In this document: positions 47,752-64,000 of the stretch, in pieces
Numbering within the stretch: position 1 is the first letter of the stretch
Layout: every line of letters begins with the position of its first letter
Assembly: GCF_033807715.1 (NCBI RefSeq)
Contig: NC_084596.1
Location: 27,726,879-27,790,878 of the forward strand
Reading direction: 5' to 3'
DNA length: 64,000 bases
From: Cololabis saira
Taxonomy: Eukaryota > Chordata > Actinopteri > Beloniformes > Belonidae
Translations under genes and position numbers: made by a program
The notes under the pieces: generated by a model
The model's database searches: none
What the model saw: the letters and a program-made list of their open reading frames with translations, nothing else
Told to the model about the DNA's origin: nothing

Positions 47752-50700
47752 TATATATATATATATATATATGCTGATTAATGAGCTTGGATCCTGCTTA
47801 AATGAAGAATAGCTTGACAAATGTTGAAGTTGTTTCTCCTTTTTTATTTCCCTGAAATCTTACAATCAGTTCCCTCCGTAAGAACTAAAAGCCTCCTGGT
47901 GCTAAGCGCTTCACAAACATGCAGGATATGCAGCATAGCAGGATGCTAACACTAACAATTCTAATGTTGCTAATGCCAAGCCATGTTGCTGGGAGACATG
48001 AGACATAAACTATTTTTTATAACAGACTACACTTGAAAACAATGTCAGTTTCAATAGTCAAACAATTGGAAGAAGGTAGTCTAAAAGGCCATCAGTTATT
48101 TTGTGTCAGCTAGCATTGGATGCTAGCACAACATTATCCGCTGCACAAATAGAAATTCTTTGCTGTACACAAGGCAAATAATGCGCTGAAAAACACTGGT
48201 GGGAGAAGTTTTGCAAATAAGTCAGATATTACGGAGGTTTCCATAATGGACTTTCAGACATCTCACATGAACACACAAAAGCGTGGATATGAGCTGTTTG
48301 TGTTCCATGTACTTGTAGACCAGCTAGTAGGCTATCTCTCCAGAGAAGAAACATTTATTTTGCTGTTAATTTGTTGTGAACATTTATAGGCTACATATGA
48401 AGGGCCATGTAAACATCATTGCTATACTGCAATGAGTTGGTGTTTGACAATCTAGTCATCATTTCAGGGCTTTAGCCTCTTCCTTGCAATAAACGCTAGG
48501 GACATATCGCATATTTCATATGGATTTGTAGCTAGGGCAAACAAGACTATTGTAATACTACTGTAAAGTGTAAATTACCGTTTCTACATACATTAACAAT
48601 ACCCAACTATTAGTTCACAAACTCATGTGAACCTTGAAAACTGTGGCTTGCTGGATAACAAAAAATATGTGCTAATTATTTTAATATTTTTTCCATTTTA
48701 CTGTAAATGGAACAATCGTTCACAACATTGATTCTTTAGAAACATTACGCAGGAGAGTCAGCTCATCCGATCAAAATTCAGGAGTTCACAGGGATAAGAA
48801 AAATAGTTTGAAGGACAAGAATGTGTACTGAGAAGGCAGATGTTTTGAAGCTATAGAAGGGGGGCTCAGGTTTCTCCTATCCAGCAGTAAAATATAACCT
48901 TGAATCTCCTGAAGAGGCCGTTTCACAAACATTCAGACCTTGATTCCTGTGACCAAAACATTTCACAAAGTGACAAGGAAATAAACTTACAGTGGAAAAA
49001 AAGACTAATATCAACAGTTTCTAAGCGCAAAACTCAGACGTAGTCGTTTTGAACTAACAAAATACGTCAACTTGTGTTTTCTTTGAATTTTTAAGCTACC
49101 TTGCATTCTCAACACATGACTAACTTGTTCTTGCAGCTTTGAGGTCTGGTTCTTATGAATAAAAAATTCAGTCTCATATGCAACAGTATTGACAGTATGT
49201 CTGTCAACTGTGCCAAACAGTTAGATGTTGTTAAAGGATGCCAGAAGTTGTGTCCCTTATGCTTCATCTGCATGGAAATAGACAAAGCTATAAGGCTGAG
49301 CTGCACTGGTAATGATGCAGGATAGATAGAGTGGGGACTTTTGCGTAATTCTCTATTTGCATACCTATGCACTGGATAAATATCAAAGGCTTATTCAATT
49401 TTATGTATCTTAATTGTGTAAATTATGAAAGATATAACACATGCGCAATTGCAGAGAGTTCCACCTTTTATGTGTGAGTTTTTTGTTAGTTCCCATTTCT
49501 GTGTTGCAGCCATATTAAGTGTAAAACATAAAGCAAAAAGCTAAACTCAACTCACTCACCACCCACCAGCCCCCGCCTTTCCCTTTTGCAGTTCCGGCAT
49601 GCAGCAGGCTCTGCTGTCCATAAGAGAACGATCAATACATACCAGGTGCATGGTGGGACAGGGCACATTTCTGCTGCAGAGCATTGTGTTCCAGCCCAGG
49701 ATTAAAAATATGTCAGAAAAACCATTCACACTGACACACAGGGTAGAAGTTATTCAAGCTTCTTAAACAGGATGTTGTCTTTCCCCGTTCAGCATTTCTA
49801 GTGATATTATACAGTTTTTTTGTAGGAATGAAGGAGCTGTCAGCCCTTTTACTCAAAGGGAAAATTAATTTCTGAATAAAGAGCTAAGATGGAACCAGTA
49901 CAGAAGCTGTTGAATTTGTAATGTTTTTAACCGTCTGTACAGGCACCAGGGGCTATTAGCAAGTGTGTTAAACAAAGTGGTAATAATTAGCAGCAAGGGA
50001 TTTTTATGAGTTTTCACTTGCTGTCAAACTACGGAGCACACAGCTGATGATCACAAGAGGGGAAAAAAAGCAGCACTGCATCTGGGGGGGAAAAGACAGC
50101 AACCAAGTATCCAGCTTCTCTACTTATACTGAAGCATCCCAGTTTGAATAAAACATGAGAAGGAAAATTATAGCAGGAATAGTAACAAATCCAGGACTCT
50201 TACTCGATGATTTAGCTGCATTAAAATTTAGTTCATCATCAGTGTCACCTGCCAGAACACCAACAACCGAAATCTGTAGCAAGATGGTCAGAAAATAAAG
50301 CTGTCAAGTGTTTTTTTTTTTTCCTTAATACTGTGTGTCTATATATCTTTATGAGAGCCGCCATCTCTCTCGGTCAGACTTGAAAAAAGTCAGAGGTTTA
50401 GTGGTTGCGATGTGCTTTCCCCACAAAAGGGAAAAAATAAAATAGCTTTATTTCCAAAAGCCTCCCCAAGCTAAAGACAGCTGCAAGATACGCTTAAGGG
50501 TCTTATTTATAGTAAGTAGGAATGCACATTGAGCAGAGGGTTGAAGATTTTAGTGTAATATAAAAGGCAGCATGGCCAAGAAGCAATTACACTAAACGGC
50601 AAAAATCAGCCTGAATCCCTTCTACTCTCAAACGCAGCTTCTGTGGAATTTAAAGTGACATGCAACTAATTCCTTTGGGTAAAAATGAAATACACCACCG

Positions 50701-51380
50701 AGGGAATGTGTGGATGAAATCCCTGATATTTACAATGACAATAAAAATGTTATACCCAGCAGATACCATTGGGGACTTAGCATAGGCTTCAGTCTGGCAA
50801 GCGAAGATGATGAATGTTTAAAGACGGGCATTAGATGCAAGTGTCACCAATGCAGTCCCCACAGTGTAGCAGCTCTTTAGGACCTTTCTGCTGAGTAAGA
50901 GACTTGACAGAGTCAGCTTCCCCTCAGCACTGCTGCAAACCTGAGACTCGGTTCAATCAAAGCTGCATTGCACCACCCAGCATTCACAGCATACTTTGAA
51001 ATACCAGGTTAATCTTTGTTAAGATTTTTAATCCTTACCAGTTTTTGTCATAGTTTAGTCTACAAATGGAAAATATTCCACATGTTCCTTTTGTATCAGA
51101 AAGCTGTGCTTTTAAAAGCACAGCGATTTCAGTTTTATTATCAATAGATATTGAAGAGTTGCATCTTATGCGATACTATATCCCTTATTCAATAACACTC
51201 GTTAAAAGAAGAAGAGAGGTTATTATGTGGCAGCATAACACAAGGTACATTTTGCCTGCACCAAATATTATGTAACATTTGCATGAAGACGGTTCTACAG
51301 ACAACAGTATTGTGTTAAACAATACATAGACAGTATTGTTTCCTTTTAGCTTGTCTAGTTTATTCACTAATAACCAGTTA
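47752..51380. other. Intronic/intergenic; nothing recognised
   Basis: No exon, RNA gene or repeat family recognised; frames are short and AT-rich. Confidence 0.4.
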
Positions 51381-51440
51381 CGGCTTGGTGGTAAGCAGCG
51401 TTGCCTCGCAGCAAGAAGGTTCCTGGTTCGACACCAAGGA
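51381..51440 (+). mobile_element. Short retroelement fragment with tRNA-like B box
   Basis: GCGTTGCCTCGCAGCAAGAA followed by GGTTCCTGGTTCGACACC. This is the widespread fish motif (GTTGCCTCGCAGCAAGAAGG...GGTTCGA) from a high-copy non-LTR or SINE family. Only ~60 bp survive. Confidence 0.5.
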
Positions 51441-54214
51441 TGTAGTTCTCAAGTATTAAAACACAATGCCAGAAGATGTACTCTTAAAATAATTTCAAGA
51501 GCCACCTTTGTATAAAACTCAGAGGATGTTACAGTTTCATCGTAAATCATCTTTCCTCGATCACTGTATTATGGTCTATGAGGTATTATCTTGTAGTAAT
51601 TCCTGAAATTATGAAAATCTATTGCAGCAGTTACGGATCATTGGTAACCAGGAGGGTGAGATTATTATATAATGCCGGGCTGCCTCTGCCTGAAACTGGC
51701 ATATTAATCTTAACATTGACAGAGCCAGGAGAGGCCAGAGAGGACTTAAGCTCTTTAGAGTTGATGGTCCCTTTCATAGTCTCAAGCTCATTGAAAAAGC
51801 AGGATAGATGAAAGTTTCTGTCAGAGAAAATGTCTCTGCAGACACTGCAGGCTCAGCCAGCTCTTTTTCTGGATGTTGCTTTCATTTCGCACTATTTCTT
51901 CTCATTCATTTTTTTTTTAAGTACCAGTAGTACAATTGCCTCAAGATTTGCTTTCGTACAGTATATCCTTGTCAGAAAAAAGCTGCATCTACAGAGAAAT
52001 AAGCATGCAGTTCTCTCTTCCTTACTGCACCTTTTATTAGTTCATACCCTTGATGCCTCTACTGAAAGAAAAAACTTAATTTAACACGGATACAAAAGGA
52101 GTAGGAGCAAAATATGCCTGATGCTTTGGACAACAGATTTAATCATGTAAAAAGATTTAATACAAATAGTCCCAAACCTCTCAAAGCATAAAAAAAGTCA
52201 ACATTTGTTACTTCGGGTGAGTTATGGGGAAAGATTTGTAAAAAAAAAAAAAAAACAAAGGAATAAAGGAAATGATTAGAAGCACAGGATTGAAGCTTGA
52301 GTCTGGTTGGTGAAGTTGTGGCGGTCCCTGGAGCTCCACTGCTCCCTGGTGGAGCTATGTTTGTTTCACAGCTGAATGAGATTAACCAGGCACAGAAGAG
52401 CTAATAATAGATGATCAATTTCTCAATAATTTCCATAACCAATTTCTCAATAACATCTGATTCTTTCAAGCACGTTTCTGGGTTAGTCAGTGAATCATTT
52501 AGTCAATAAAATGTCATCTTACTGTAATTATACTGATTGTAGTGAGTCAATTCACACTCTGATGCTTCTTCTAACTATGTCCGTAGGTTCGTGATTAGGC
52601 TCTGATATTGCTCTTACAGATTATAGTTCTGGGAAAGATGAACAACAATTTGTCCTGATTATTAGTGTCAGAGCTCACAGGTGGATGCTGGGTAAATGTT
52701 GGCATGTTTGAGCAGCAGAAAGCCTGGCAGTTGTGGACCTGTTTGCTCATTTATACAGATGAATGAAGAAGCCGTGTGGAGGCCGGGGTGTTTGTGAATT
52801 TGAAATGTTGCTTTTTTTGGCCTGCCTGAACTGGATCCGGAGTTTCCTCAGTTATAGCCACTTTCACATTGTGATTTTGGTATGAAGACGCACCCGAGAT
52901 GCCCTTTTTATTCCGCCTCCTTTTTCCGGCTGTGCAATTACAATGATCCCAAAAGCATTCCTTCCTTAGTGTGCACTTCCACGGCAAGTATTACGGCATT
53001 TCTGTCCCTTTCCCCGCATTTATGTCATTCAGGTTGGTAAGACGATGCTCTGAGTTTCTAGTGACCCACATGGAGTGAGCAAGTTTGTAATATGGCCAAT
53101 CTGGCCAGCCTCTGCCTTATTGAGCATTGTGGTTGTAAATCATTTTTAAACTATTGCTGTGTTATTGTTTTTTATTGCCTCCTCTTAAGCTTGCATTTTA
53201 CCTGCGCTGACTGTTATCAACTTTAAGTTAATTTATATGTGTTTTGCCTCTCACTAGTCTTGCCATTCTTCGTTGTATATTCATATGTGATGGCCTTGGC
53301 TTTTACAGAGCTGATCACCTCTCTTCCTTATTTCCATTCCACAGTTTTTGTCATGAATATCCCAAACAAATATTATTAAATGAGGCAGAATGAGGCACTA
53401 AATGTTTCTGTGTCACATTTTTCAAAACTGTACTTTTTTGCTTGTGTTGTTGTGTTTAGTCCTGATGCACTTTACAGTACATTTTAATGTGCAGAATTCC
53501 TCAATGGAGAGTCTCCAGCGGTTCAAAACTGGGGATGACAGAAGTAAAGATATGCAGGGTTTTAAGAATATATAGCACCATAATTCATATGCAGATTTTA
53601 GTTTTAGTGATGAAACTTCCCAGTCTATTCATAATTGCTGCAGATCCAGATGTGCAAGAAATGTTAAGCTTTTTCACACTTTTTAAAGATAGGGGGCAGG
53701 CTTTTGTTGTGATAATGCTGAACTCATTCGCTCAACCTTACAAAAGGTTCTGTCAAAGACACGGTAGGACTATGGGCCTTTAACTCCATGACTTTGAGTG
53801 TCTTCTCATGAGGACACTTTTTTGGAAAGTTCTTCTCACACCATGTCTATTACCGGTAAGTCGTTTAGCAATATGCTCCAAAAAACTGCAAGCGTTTATA
53901 ATGAAATGGTTTGTGTTTGCTTTATTTTTAATTATCCTCTAAGGAAATCTGATGCAGTTAAATGTTTAGCATTCCAGTTTGTCATGGGGATCACAAAAAA
54001 AAGGCTCACCTGTTTCCTACATCAGCGTCTATCTTGGTATAAGAAGACACAGTGGAGTCGTATCACTATCTGCAGCTACAGGAAAATTACAGGATTTTTC
54101 AACACTGGCTTTAGTTGAGCATTTATTTTGGGGATGTTTTGAGGTTAATTTATATAATCCGTGTTAAACACGTGTCAGCACTTTTTCCTCATACTGTAGG
54201 TAGAAGGTTCCTGA
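51441..54214. other. Intronic/intergenic; nothing recognised
   Basis: No exon or repeat family recognised. Confidence 0.4.
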
Positions 54215-54395
54215 TTTGAATTTTAGCAGCTGCCATAGGAGTGAGTGGGTGTGGTTTCTCATCTATGTGTGGCCCTGTGATGGACGGGTGACAAGAGTGT
54301 ACCTGCCTTTCACCCAAAGAGAGCTGGGATAGGCTCCAGCAGGTCCCTGTGACCCAGAATAGTAATACGTCTTGGATGGATGAATGGATAAACAA
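54215..54395 (+). mobile_element. Non-LTR 3' end fragment
   Basis: GTGGCCCTGTGATGGACGGG, then GAGCTGGGATAGGCTCCAGC, then GGATGGATGAATGGAT. This is the conserved 3' region and (ATGG)n-like tail of a high-copy fish retroelement, probably the same family as 51381-51440. Confidence 0.6.

Positions 54396-57532
<3,137 letters not shown>

Positions 57533-57589
<57 letters not shown>
57533..57589. repeat. (CA)n microsatellite
   Basis: About 28 CA units. Confidence 0.97.
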
Positions 57590-57592
<3 letters not shown>

Positions 57593-60500
57593 TGGGCAAC
57601 TGTCCGTGGTCATGCATTTTCTGAGCAATCTGTTGACTAAAACGAAGTTCGTGCTGCATGATTGTTATTCGATCCTTGTATTGTGCACACTAGAGGACAT
57701 GCTGTGATCAGGAATTTGCCTTTTCGCATGGTGGAAACATCAAAGAGCCATGAGTGTTGTTGCTAAAGTTTGCTCAGTTGTCTGAGTTCAAGGAGTTCCT
57801 CGTATATATTTTTTACCCATGCCCTCCACAATATTTGATGTGTCCTTTCTGTTTTGCCTTTGTACCATCACTTTCCCTCTCATTAGTGAAGTGTTGTTGT
57901 CAGCCCCTTACCAACTCCGTACCATGATAGATGTTTGTTCAGAGTCTCAGTTAACTATGTACACACCTTCAAAGCTTTCACATGTAACAATAAGAGACCA
58001 AATGGTTTGTGTATCTGCCTCCAGTCTGATAATGTTTGCATGTGGGATATGAAAATGTGGCTTAAAATTGCATTAGTTCACCTGTTTGAACCGACTCCTC
58101 GTGTATGGTACGGACACGTGTTTGCTACAGCTGTTGCCGTGCAGCTGTCCCATCTGAGCCCCAACCTGTCACACTTTGTTGCATGTCCTCCATTTCTCTC
58201 CTTCTTTCTTTTGAATTATTGCCAATGAAGGCCACCAGAGCCAAAAAAATTTAAAAAAAAGTTAACTGAGCTTAATGATTTGACATTAATGGTCTTCTTC
58301 CTGACAGGGTGGACCCGTCAGGAAGAGGACCTTAAAGGAGCCAGAAGCTAAAGAAAGTGTAGAAAGTGTTTTAATCAGTAGGTGAAAATCGCCATACAGT
58401 AATGCACAATATAACCAAAACTATTAAAACAACAGCATGTTGTTTCTGAAAATGATTTCAGTAGACCTTTGAAATGTATGTTTAAAAAAAAGAAAAAATA
58501 CCTCCTCAATCTCCTCGTCTTTCTCACAAGCAGTCACGTTGTGAAGTAACAGTATCGTCCTCAAATGCATTGGTTCCAGAGTTAGTAAAAACTGGGTCAT
58601 GCTACAGTCGCTCTCATTTCAAGAAGATATACCAGCATTGAACAGTATATGAGCATAATAAGTATTTACTGGTCTATGGATTCTACATTTAACACGGATT
58701 AGATTAAAATAAACTATGAATGTAAGGACCCATATGAGTTGGCATCATGGCTGAGCTGTTTAATAGGACAGATAATCATTAAAGACGTTTGTTGCTGTTC
58801 CAAAATAGTTACAAAATGTTTGGAAAAGAGAAGCAGCTCCTTTGGTCACTTTTATAACTTTAATGCATGTCACAGCAAGAGAGGGAAACTCTTAAAATGC
58901 AGAGAGAGCTGAGGGCACGTACTGCATTGCACAGTGGTGGGAGTAAATCTGTTTTCCTCTATTCCTCATTTCAGAGAGGGCTTTGATGCCACAGGAATGA
59001 GCTGCAGCTCATTGACGGAACATCAAAGATATTCCCTCCCAACAAGCCCTCGGTCCACAATCAGTCACTGCTCTGCAGGAAATGTGTTTGGAAATGCCCC
59101 GGGATCCCTTATCTTTCCCATGATTAACGGCTCATTAACTGGCCATTATTCTTAGTAATTATCCCAGAATGTGCACACTAACTTTGGGAATGAATTAAGT
59201 GGCTATTTGGGATAAGTAAAGAAAGAATACTTTTGCCTGGGATTTGACGTATTGGGGTTTCTGATGACTTACTCTACTGTCCGGTATTTCTTTTATATTA
59301 ATTCTCAGAGCTCATGTTAAAATATTCTATGTCAAGTAATACAGGGATTGTTGGTTTTATATTTATCTTTGCCTGTTCGACTATACTAATGACTCAAACT
59401 TTGAGAAAACCTCCCTTTCCCTCTTTCACCCCGGTTGTTGAGTGAGTGTTGAGGTAGTTTTGAAGGATACACCCTTACAATGTTTTCTGGTTTTGTTATT
59501 TGTTATTTGTGGCCAAAATTTTAAATGACCAGATGCGGAGAATGGATGGATAGGTGTTTGGATGGACAGCTGTAGAGGGCGATGATTAAAGCAAGAGGAA
59601 AATGCCAAATCTGAATGTTTTTTTTATGGCTTTTAATACAGTGACTGCCTCATTTAATTGTCTTGAAGCACTTGATAGAGTCTCATTGACTCTGTTCTTC
59701 CAGAGTTCATTAGAGATTATCATTGGCGGCGTGCCGCTTAATTAAGATCGGATGACTCTCCTTCATGTTCCTCCCTTTTTGCGCTACAACAATGAGCCAT
59801 GTTTGTACATTGATTTGCCTAATCATATGCAAATCACAGCATGAACACATTACAGAAACCAATCTGATGGAATGTGATGCCATCTGTCTCCACCCCACAA
59901 CCTGCAGGATCTATAGCTAACGCCCTGGTACCAGACGCTCCAGGACACAAACAGATGTTCCTTGTCCAGACCCTGATTGGCCAGACTCTTTTGGGAGCAC
60001 AAGGATGACCTGTTCAGTATTTAGTGGGTGGCCACAATGTTGAGATCAAGCTGACCTTCAGATACAGGTTAAACTTAAGCAGCAAACAGTGCAATAAGGG
60101 TTTAACACCATATACCAAGTATTATACCCTAAATAGTGCATGCATTGTATCCCACAATGCATCATGAAAAGCATAATATAACCAGTGGTTTTTACATTAT
60201 GCTGCAGTGATTCCAGTTCTTTACATAATAAAAAAGAAAATAAATTAAAGCTAATGATAAGGCTCCAAGCGCAGAAAGGGTGAAGAGATTTAAAGAAGAA
60301 GAAAAACAATGACCAAGAAGGAGGAGTTTCCTTTTAAACCATGTTATTGCATTGATTATCAAGGAGAGTGTGAGAAGCCTGGGGGGTGAAACAAGATGTA
60401 GCCCTGGCAGAGAGACAGCGAGAGCATCCAAATGTAGCCGCAGGAGCATGTTCCAGATTCGAGTGCCTCTTTTCTCAAATTCTGGATGATACCAGCAGAT

Positions 60501-60804
60501 GAAAGACCTTGAGAGACCACCGGAGGTGCTGCATGAGTGTTTGCAGTACTCCAGGACACATCTACATAATTCCCTTTTGTGGAATTATACCGTGTTATTC
60601 AATTCAACTCATTTTGACTTCCAAGGGATTCAAGCTGAAACTCCTCACTTGACTATTGGAAATATTATGACTTCACTACTAATGGGATGCCATTTTCTGA
60701 CCCCAATTCACCTTTCAAATAAGGGGATTCTGAAATCCATTGATACTCTCTATCCAGACAAAATATGACTCAACTTCCCTCAGTGAGTGGTGCATATGGT
60801 GACG
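57590..60804. other. Intronic/intergenic; only a small hairpin noted
   Basis: No exon or repeat family recognised. CTTCCTGAC...GTCAGGAAG at about 58297-58325 is a short hairpin without supporting context. Confidence 0.4.
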
Positions 60805-60812
60805 CCATAAAC

Positions 60813-61384
60813 CAGGGATATTCAATTGGCGGCCCGCGGGCCACATGCGGCCCGCCAGGAGCTTTTATGTGGCCCCTGGTCATATTTCAAAAAAGGGGGT
60901 GTTTGTTGAAAAAAAAAAAAATATATATATATATATATTTTTTTTTAATAATATTTTTATAACTGGCTACTATGGACTAAAATGCTTGTGCTCAATGCTT
61001 AATATAATATTCAAATAAGGAAATCTTGGTGGAAAGTGGTGCTTTGTCATTAACGCGTGTTTTATTAAAAGTAGGTCAATATCAACTTCATTAAGTTTGC
61101 ACAATGCATGGTTTCAAAATGAACTTGCATTTAAAATAATATTTCTTTATCTTAATATTATATTTAACATTCACACTTACTAAATCTGGAGACAATTAAT
61201 ACATAATTCATATGTAAACTAGATATATTCAAATGTATAATACAAATGTATTATATTTACATAAGTCTTCGTCTTTGAGTGCAAAATACATTTTGAAAAC
61301 CCCCACATTTTCAAATTGTGCGGCCCTCTCCATACAGTCCTTTTGCAGTTGTGGCCCCCGGCCAAATCTAGTTGAATACCCCTG
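60813..61384. mobile_element. hAT-like element with GGCCCGC ends, 572 bp
   Basis: Ends CAGGGATATTCAATTGGC and CTAGTTGAATACCCCTG are inverted repeats. The perfect 8-bp duplication is CCATAAAC (60805-60812 and 61385-61392). GGCGGCCCGCGGGCC and GTGGCCCCCGGCC are subterminal. The interior is AT-rich with an A/TA run. No transposase. Confidence 0.95.
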
Positions 61385-61613
61385 CCATAAACTATTATGT
61401 TTGGAGGCGATAACATTGTGTTGAAAACCATTACCTAGTTGCGAAAGAATTGCCAGATACAAAAAGTACACATTGCAGCTTCTTTTACACAACAAGGATC
61501 CTTCAGATGGGGAGGTGGGGGAACTTCTCCTCCTTTCACATTGGCCTATTAGAGGAGAGCACTGAGCAGCCAATCACAAGCTCTCCCTGCTCAGCTCCGA
61601 TAATCATGCATTA

Positions 61614-61714
61614 AGGCTGATTTATGGTTCCGCGTTACACCAACGCAGAGCCTACGCTATATGGTAGCGCGCGTCGCCGCGTACCCTACGCCGTAGGCTC
61701 TGCGTCGATTTCAG
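61614..61714. mobile_element. GC-rich palindromic MITE, copy 4 (right end missing)
   Basis: Starts TTA|AGGCTGATTTATGGTTCCGC and reaches TAGGCTCTGCGTCGATTTC, then diverges: the expected GGAACCATAATTCAGCC end is absent. It lies ~310 bp upstream of the ATG at 62022. Confidence 0.8.
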
Positions 61715-62021
61715 GACCGACTGCAGTCCACAGCTCCAGCAGGGAGGTGGTCACTGCCACTCACTACTCATCCTGCAATGTATTATTAGCTTCCTTGGAT
61801 CTGCCAGTTCTGGTGTTTTTCTCTCCTCTCTCTCTCTCTTCATTCTTTCTCTTCAGCAGCTGCGCCTTTTGCATGAAGCGGGTAGGCTGCGCTCCCCGGA
61901 CGCGCAGGTAAAGGTGCGAATCTCTGCTGCAGGTTCGGGTTTAGAGACGACGCGATGGCCCTTTAATTTCAAAGCCACGGCGTAGTAAAAAACGTATTTT
62001 TTTTTTTTTATCCGCGTCCCC
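61715..62021 (+). promoter_or_regulatory. Putative promoter and leader of the 62022 exon
   Basis: Pyrimidine-rich (CTCTCTCTCT near 61826-61840) then CpG-rich sequence leading into a T run 25 bp before the ATG. No TATA box. A CpG-rich start region is inferred. Confidence 0.4.
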
Positions 62022-62310
62022 ATGTTCAAAACGGCGCACTACCCGGCCGTGGACCCGGCACACGCCGTCCTCCCGCACGGCGCGTGGCTGCACACGGCGT
62101 GCCGGGAACACGCACCCGTGGCCGTGGAGAAGCCCAAGAAAAAGGCGTTCAGCCTGGTCAAGATGATGTCTCTGAGCAGCAGGAAGGGAGCTGGCCAGCA
62201 TCCGCGCAACAACAACAACAACAACATGCCCTTCACCATCCACTGTCACATCGGGAAAGAAATAAAGCACATTTGCAGCAATTGCAGCCGCGGCAACGAC
62301 ACGCAGGACG
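62022..62310 (+). CDS. Unidentified first coding exon; candidate alternative phactr1 start
   Basis: 289 bp from ATG at 62022 to a strong donor GTGAGT after 62310, phase 1, GC-rich against AT-rich flanks. It encodes 96 residues: MFKTAHYPAVDPAHAVLPHG, a basic KPKKKAFSLVKMMSLSSRKG segment, an Asn run, and a Cys/His-rich end MPFTIHCHIGKEIKHICSNC followed by SRGNDTQD. The C-x-H / H-x-C-x2-C pattern could bind metal. I do not recognise the protein. It is on the same strand as phactr1 exon 44343-44457 and leaves in the same phase, so both could splice to the same downstream exon as alternative starts. It may equally begin another gene. Codon bias and the donor make a real exon likely. Confidence 0.65.
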
Positions 62311-64000
62311 GTGAGTGGGTTGTGTGGTTTATTCGCCCATCATAACAGCTTTGCAGCAGCATGCCGTCCAGGAGGATCCTCTATCTGGCCGTGCCACAGT
62401 GCGCGTTTGATATCCTGAAGGATCTGGCAAGAACAACAGTTTTACTGCATCTGACTGGACCAGAACTTCTCTAAATGTCGGCCTGCTTCCCCAAAAACAT
62501 ACTCAAGTCTACTTTTAATCCGACAGGTTTTTTTTTTTTTTTTTTTTTACTCTATTTACCTGTTTAGCCATCAAATGCCAGGAGTTGGGTTTGAGCTGTG
62601 CAGACTGTTTGCACAAAGCCGTTTCTAATTCAGCGTCATTACATCATCACTCAGCCATCTTGGTAGGCAAACAAGTGTTTTTAATTAAAACCCTCCACAT
62701 AGTATCACAGCAGTGTTGGTTACGTGCAACAGGATGAACTCATGTCAGGGAAATTATCTCCTATCTTGAAAAGAACACTGTAGGCACTCTAAATAGCATG
62801 CTTGGAAGAATATTTATTTACCTTTTCAACACTGTAAAAGAGATTTCTTTGCTCCTCTACAAGGATTTTCCTAGACTTATTCAAATTAATAAAAAAAAGT
62901 AAAGCAAGAATAAATCCTATCTACTGATTCGGTGCATTTGTAGCCCTCTTGGATGGAGAGTAAGCAGAATGTTGCAGGATCCACGATTTTGTTCATTTTT
63001 TCTTTAAGTCAATATTCAAATTCTGTGTATTTCTTTTATTGTGGTTACAAAAATGGGAGTTGTTGCTGTCATTGTCCCAGTGACACGGTATGGCAGACTG
63101 TGTGGTAGCCATTGTGCGCTCTGCTGTGAGTTGGTTTCTGTCTTTATCTAGCCTTCAGACCGTTGAGGCGTTTGGAACTGAAAGTGTTGTGGTGGTTTGA
63201 TTGATAAGGGGATGAGCCCATTGGCACAACAGCAAGCAACTAATAGCTAGTGGGAATCATTTCAATGCTGCACTACTGTAACTTTACTGAACCATGCCTT
63301 TCCCATTTCCTCAGTGAAGAGGCTGCTCTGTAAAGTGATGGTGTCTGAGGCGGCAAACTATTGCCAAAGTGATGTTTGATGTTTCTTTAACTGAAATGTC
63401 ATGGGTGGGTCCTGTGGCTACAACTGATCCAGTGCAGTGACACTGAAACACAGTCAGACATCACAGCATGTCCTTTTTTTTCCCTAGTTTTTCGATGAAC
63501 TATGTTCCTATTTTTTTCAGTAGGGCTGCATATTTGTACTTAGAGCTGCATTTAATTACTATAATTGTATTATATTCATCAATACCTAGCTGTTAAAGGC
63601 GTCTCACAAAGGGGGGCATCATTTTATGATAGTTTTCATATTGTGTTTTAACTCGACATGCAACTACAACCCATGTTGATGATACATTTTGATTAAACTA
63701 ATAAAGGGAGAAGCGGATAAGTGGAAGAAGATGGATGGATTTATGGATAATACAGGGAGATTGATTTTCACTTGCAGCTTGTTCATTAATATTGGACGGT
63801 ATGTAAAGGAACTGAATTCAGCGTTACAAGTTAGCATGGAGAAAATGTTAACTTCAAACATGAATATTGTCTTTTCATTTCTGTGGGTAAAAGATGCCAG
63901 TCCAATCTCTCCATCCATTTTCTTGAGGACTGAGTCCACTAAGTGCTCGAGAGCTCATGACTCAAAGATTGATTGTTAAGAGTTTTGACTGAGATTGATG
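62311..64000 (+). other. Intron following the 62022 exon; nothing recognised
   Basis: Starts with GTGAGT. A poly-T run lies at 62527-62549. No further exon recognised to the window edge. Confidence 0.5.

Noticed and set aside
51381..51440. tRNA gene
   Set aside because: Only a B-box-like piece is present, in a known type of repeat fragment.
53487..53783. 98-residue frame as a possible gene
   Set aside because: No domain, no splice context, AT-rich composition and no similarity I can recognise.
58297..58325. Terminator-like hairpin
   Set aside because: A short inverted repeat in vertebrate non-coding DNA with no supporting context.

Overview
The window is vertebrate nuclear DNA, almost certainly from a ray-finned (teleost) fish. 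Evidence: intron-split genes with GT/AG splice sites, long dinucleotide microsatellites, many small hAT-, Harbinger- and Tc1-type DNA elements, L2-type and L1-type LINEs, and tRNA-derived SINEs. The species cannot be named from sequence alone. No bacterial operons, CRISPR arrays or rRNA genes were seen.

Three recognisable genes are present, each as exons in a repeat-rich background. (1) adcy1 (Ca2+/calmodulin-stimulated adenylyl cyclase 1), minus strand, exons 1-3 at 8228-7620, 4078-3929 and 3686-3568; the rest lies beyond the left edge. (2) A complete sirt5-like mitochondrial deacylase, minus strand, eight coding exons from 41263 to 36948. They join in frame to 304 residues and keep a constant -5 register to human SIRT5 across the catalytic domain. 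The conserved Asn of TQNID is Cys here, and the cofactor loop is rewritten. (3) phactr1, plus strand, a first coding exon at 44343-44457. A second plus-strand phase-1 exon at 62022-62310 may be an alternative phactr1 first exon or the start of another gene. sirt5 and phactr1 are head to head, as expected for genes that also lie near each other on human 6p.

Between adcy1 and sirt5 (about 8.7-36.9 kb) no host gene was found. The main occupant is a full-length L1-type LINE in minus orientation (9516-16890) with a 16-bp target-site duplication and both ORFs open. Its two ORFs are separated by about 2.1 kb, most of it a 15-unit tandem array. Each unit is a ~45-nt hairpin-forming core followed by C and T tracts (sense strand). 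The same interval holds L2-type LINE fragments, a SINE, Tc1-like transposase remnants, a 756-bp hAT-like element with an internal foldback, a nearly perfect 128-bp palindrome, and a terminal-inverted-repeat element inserted cleanly into a truncated LINE.

From 44.5 kb to the right edge the sequence reads as phactr1 intron or 5' flank: few exons, several short hAT-like elements with 8-bp duplications, and microsatellites. A ~100-bp GC-rich palindromic element family has four copies, and all four sit within about 0.1-0.75 kb of a first exon.
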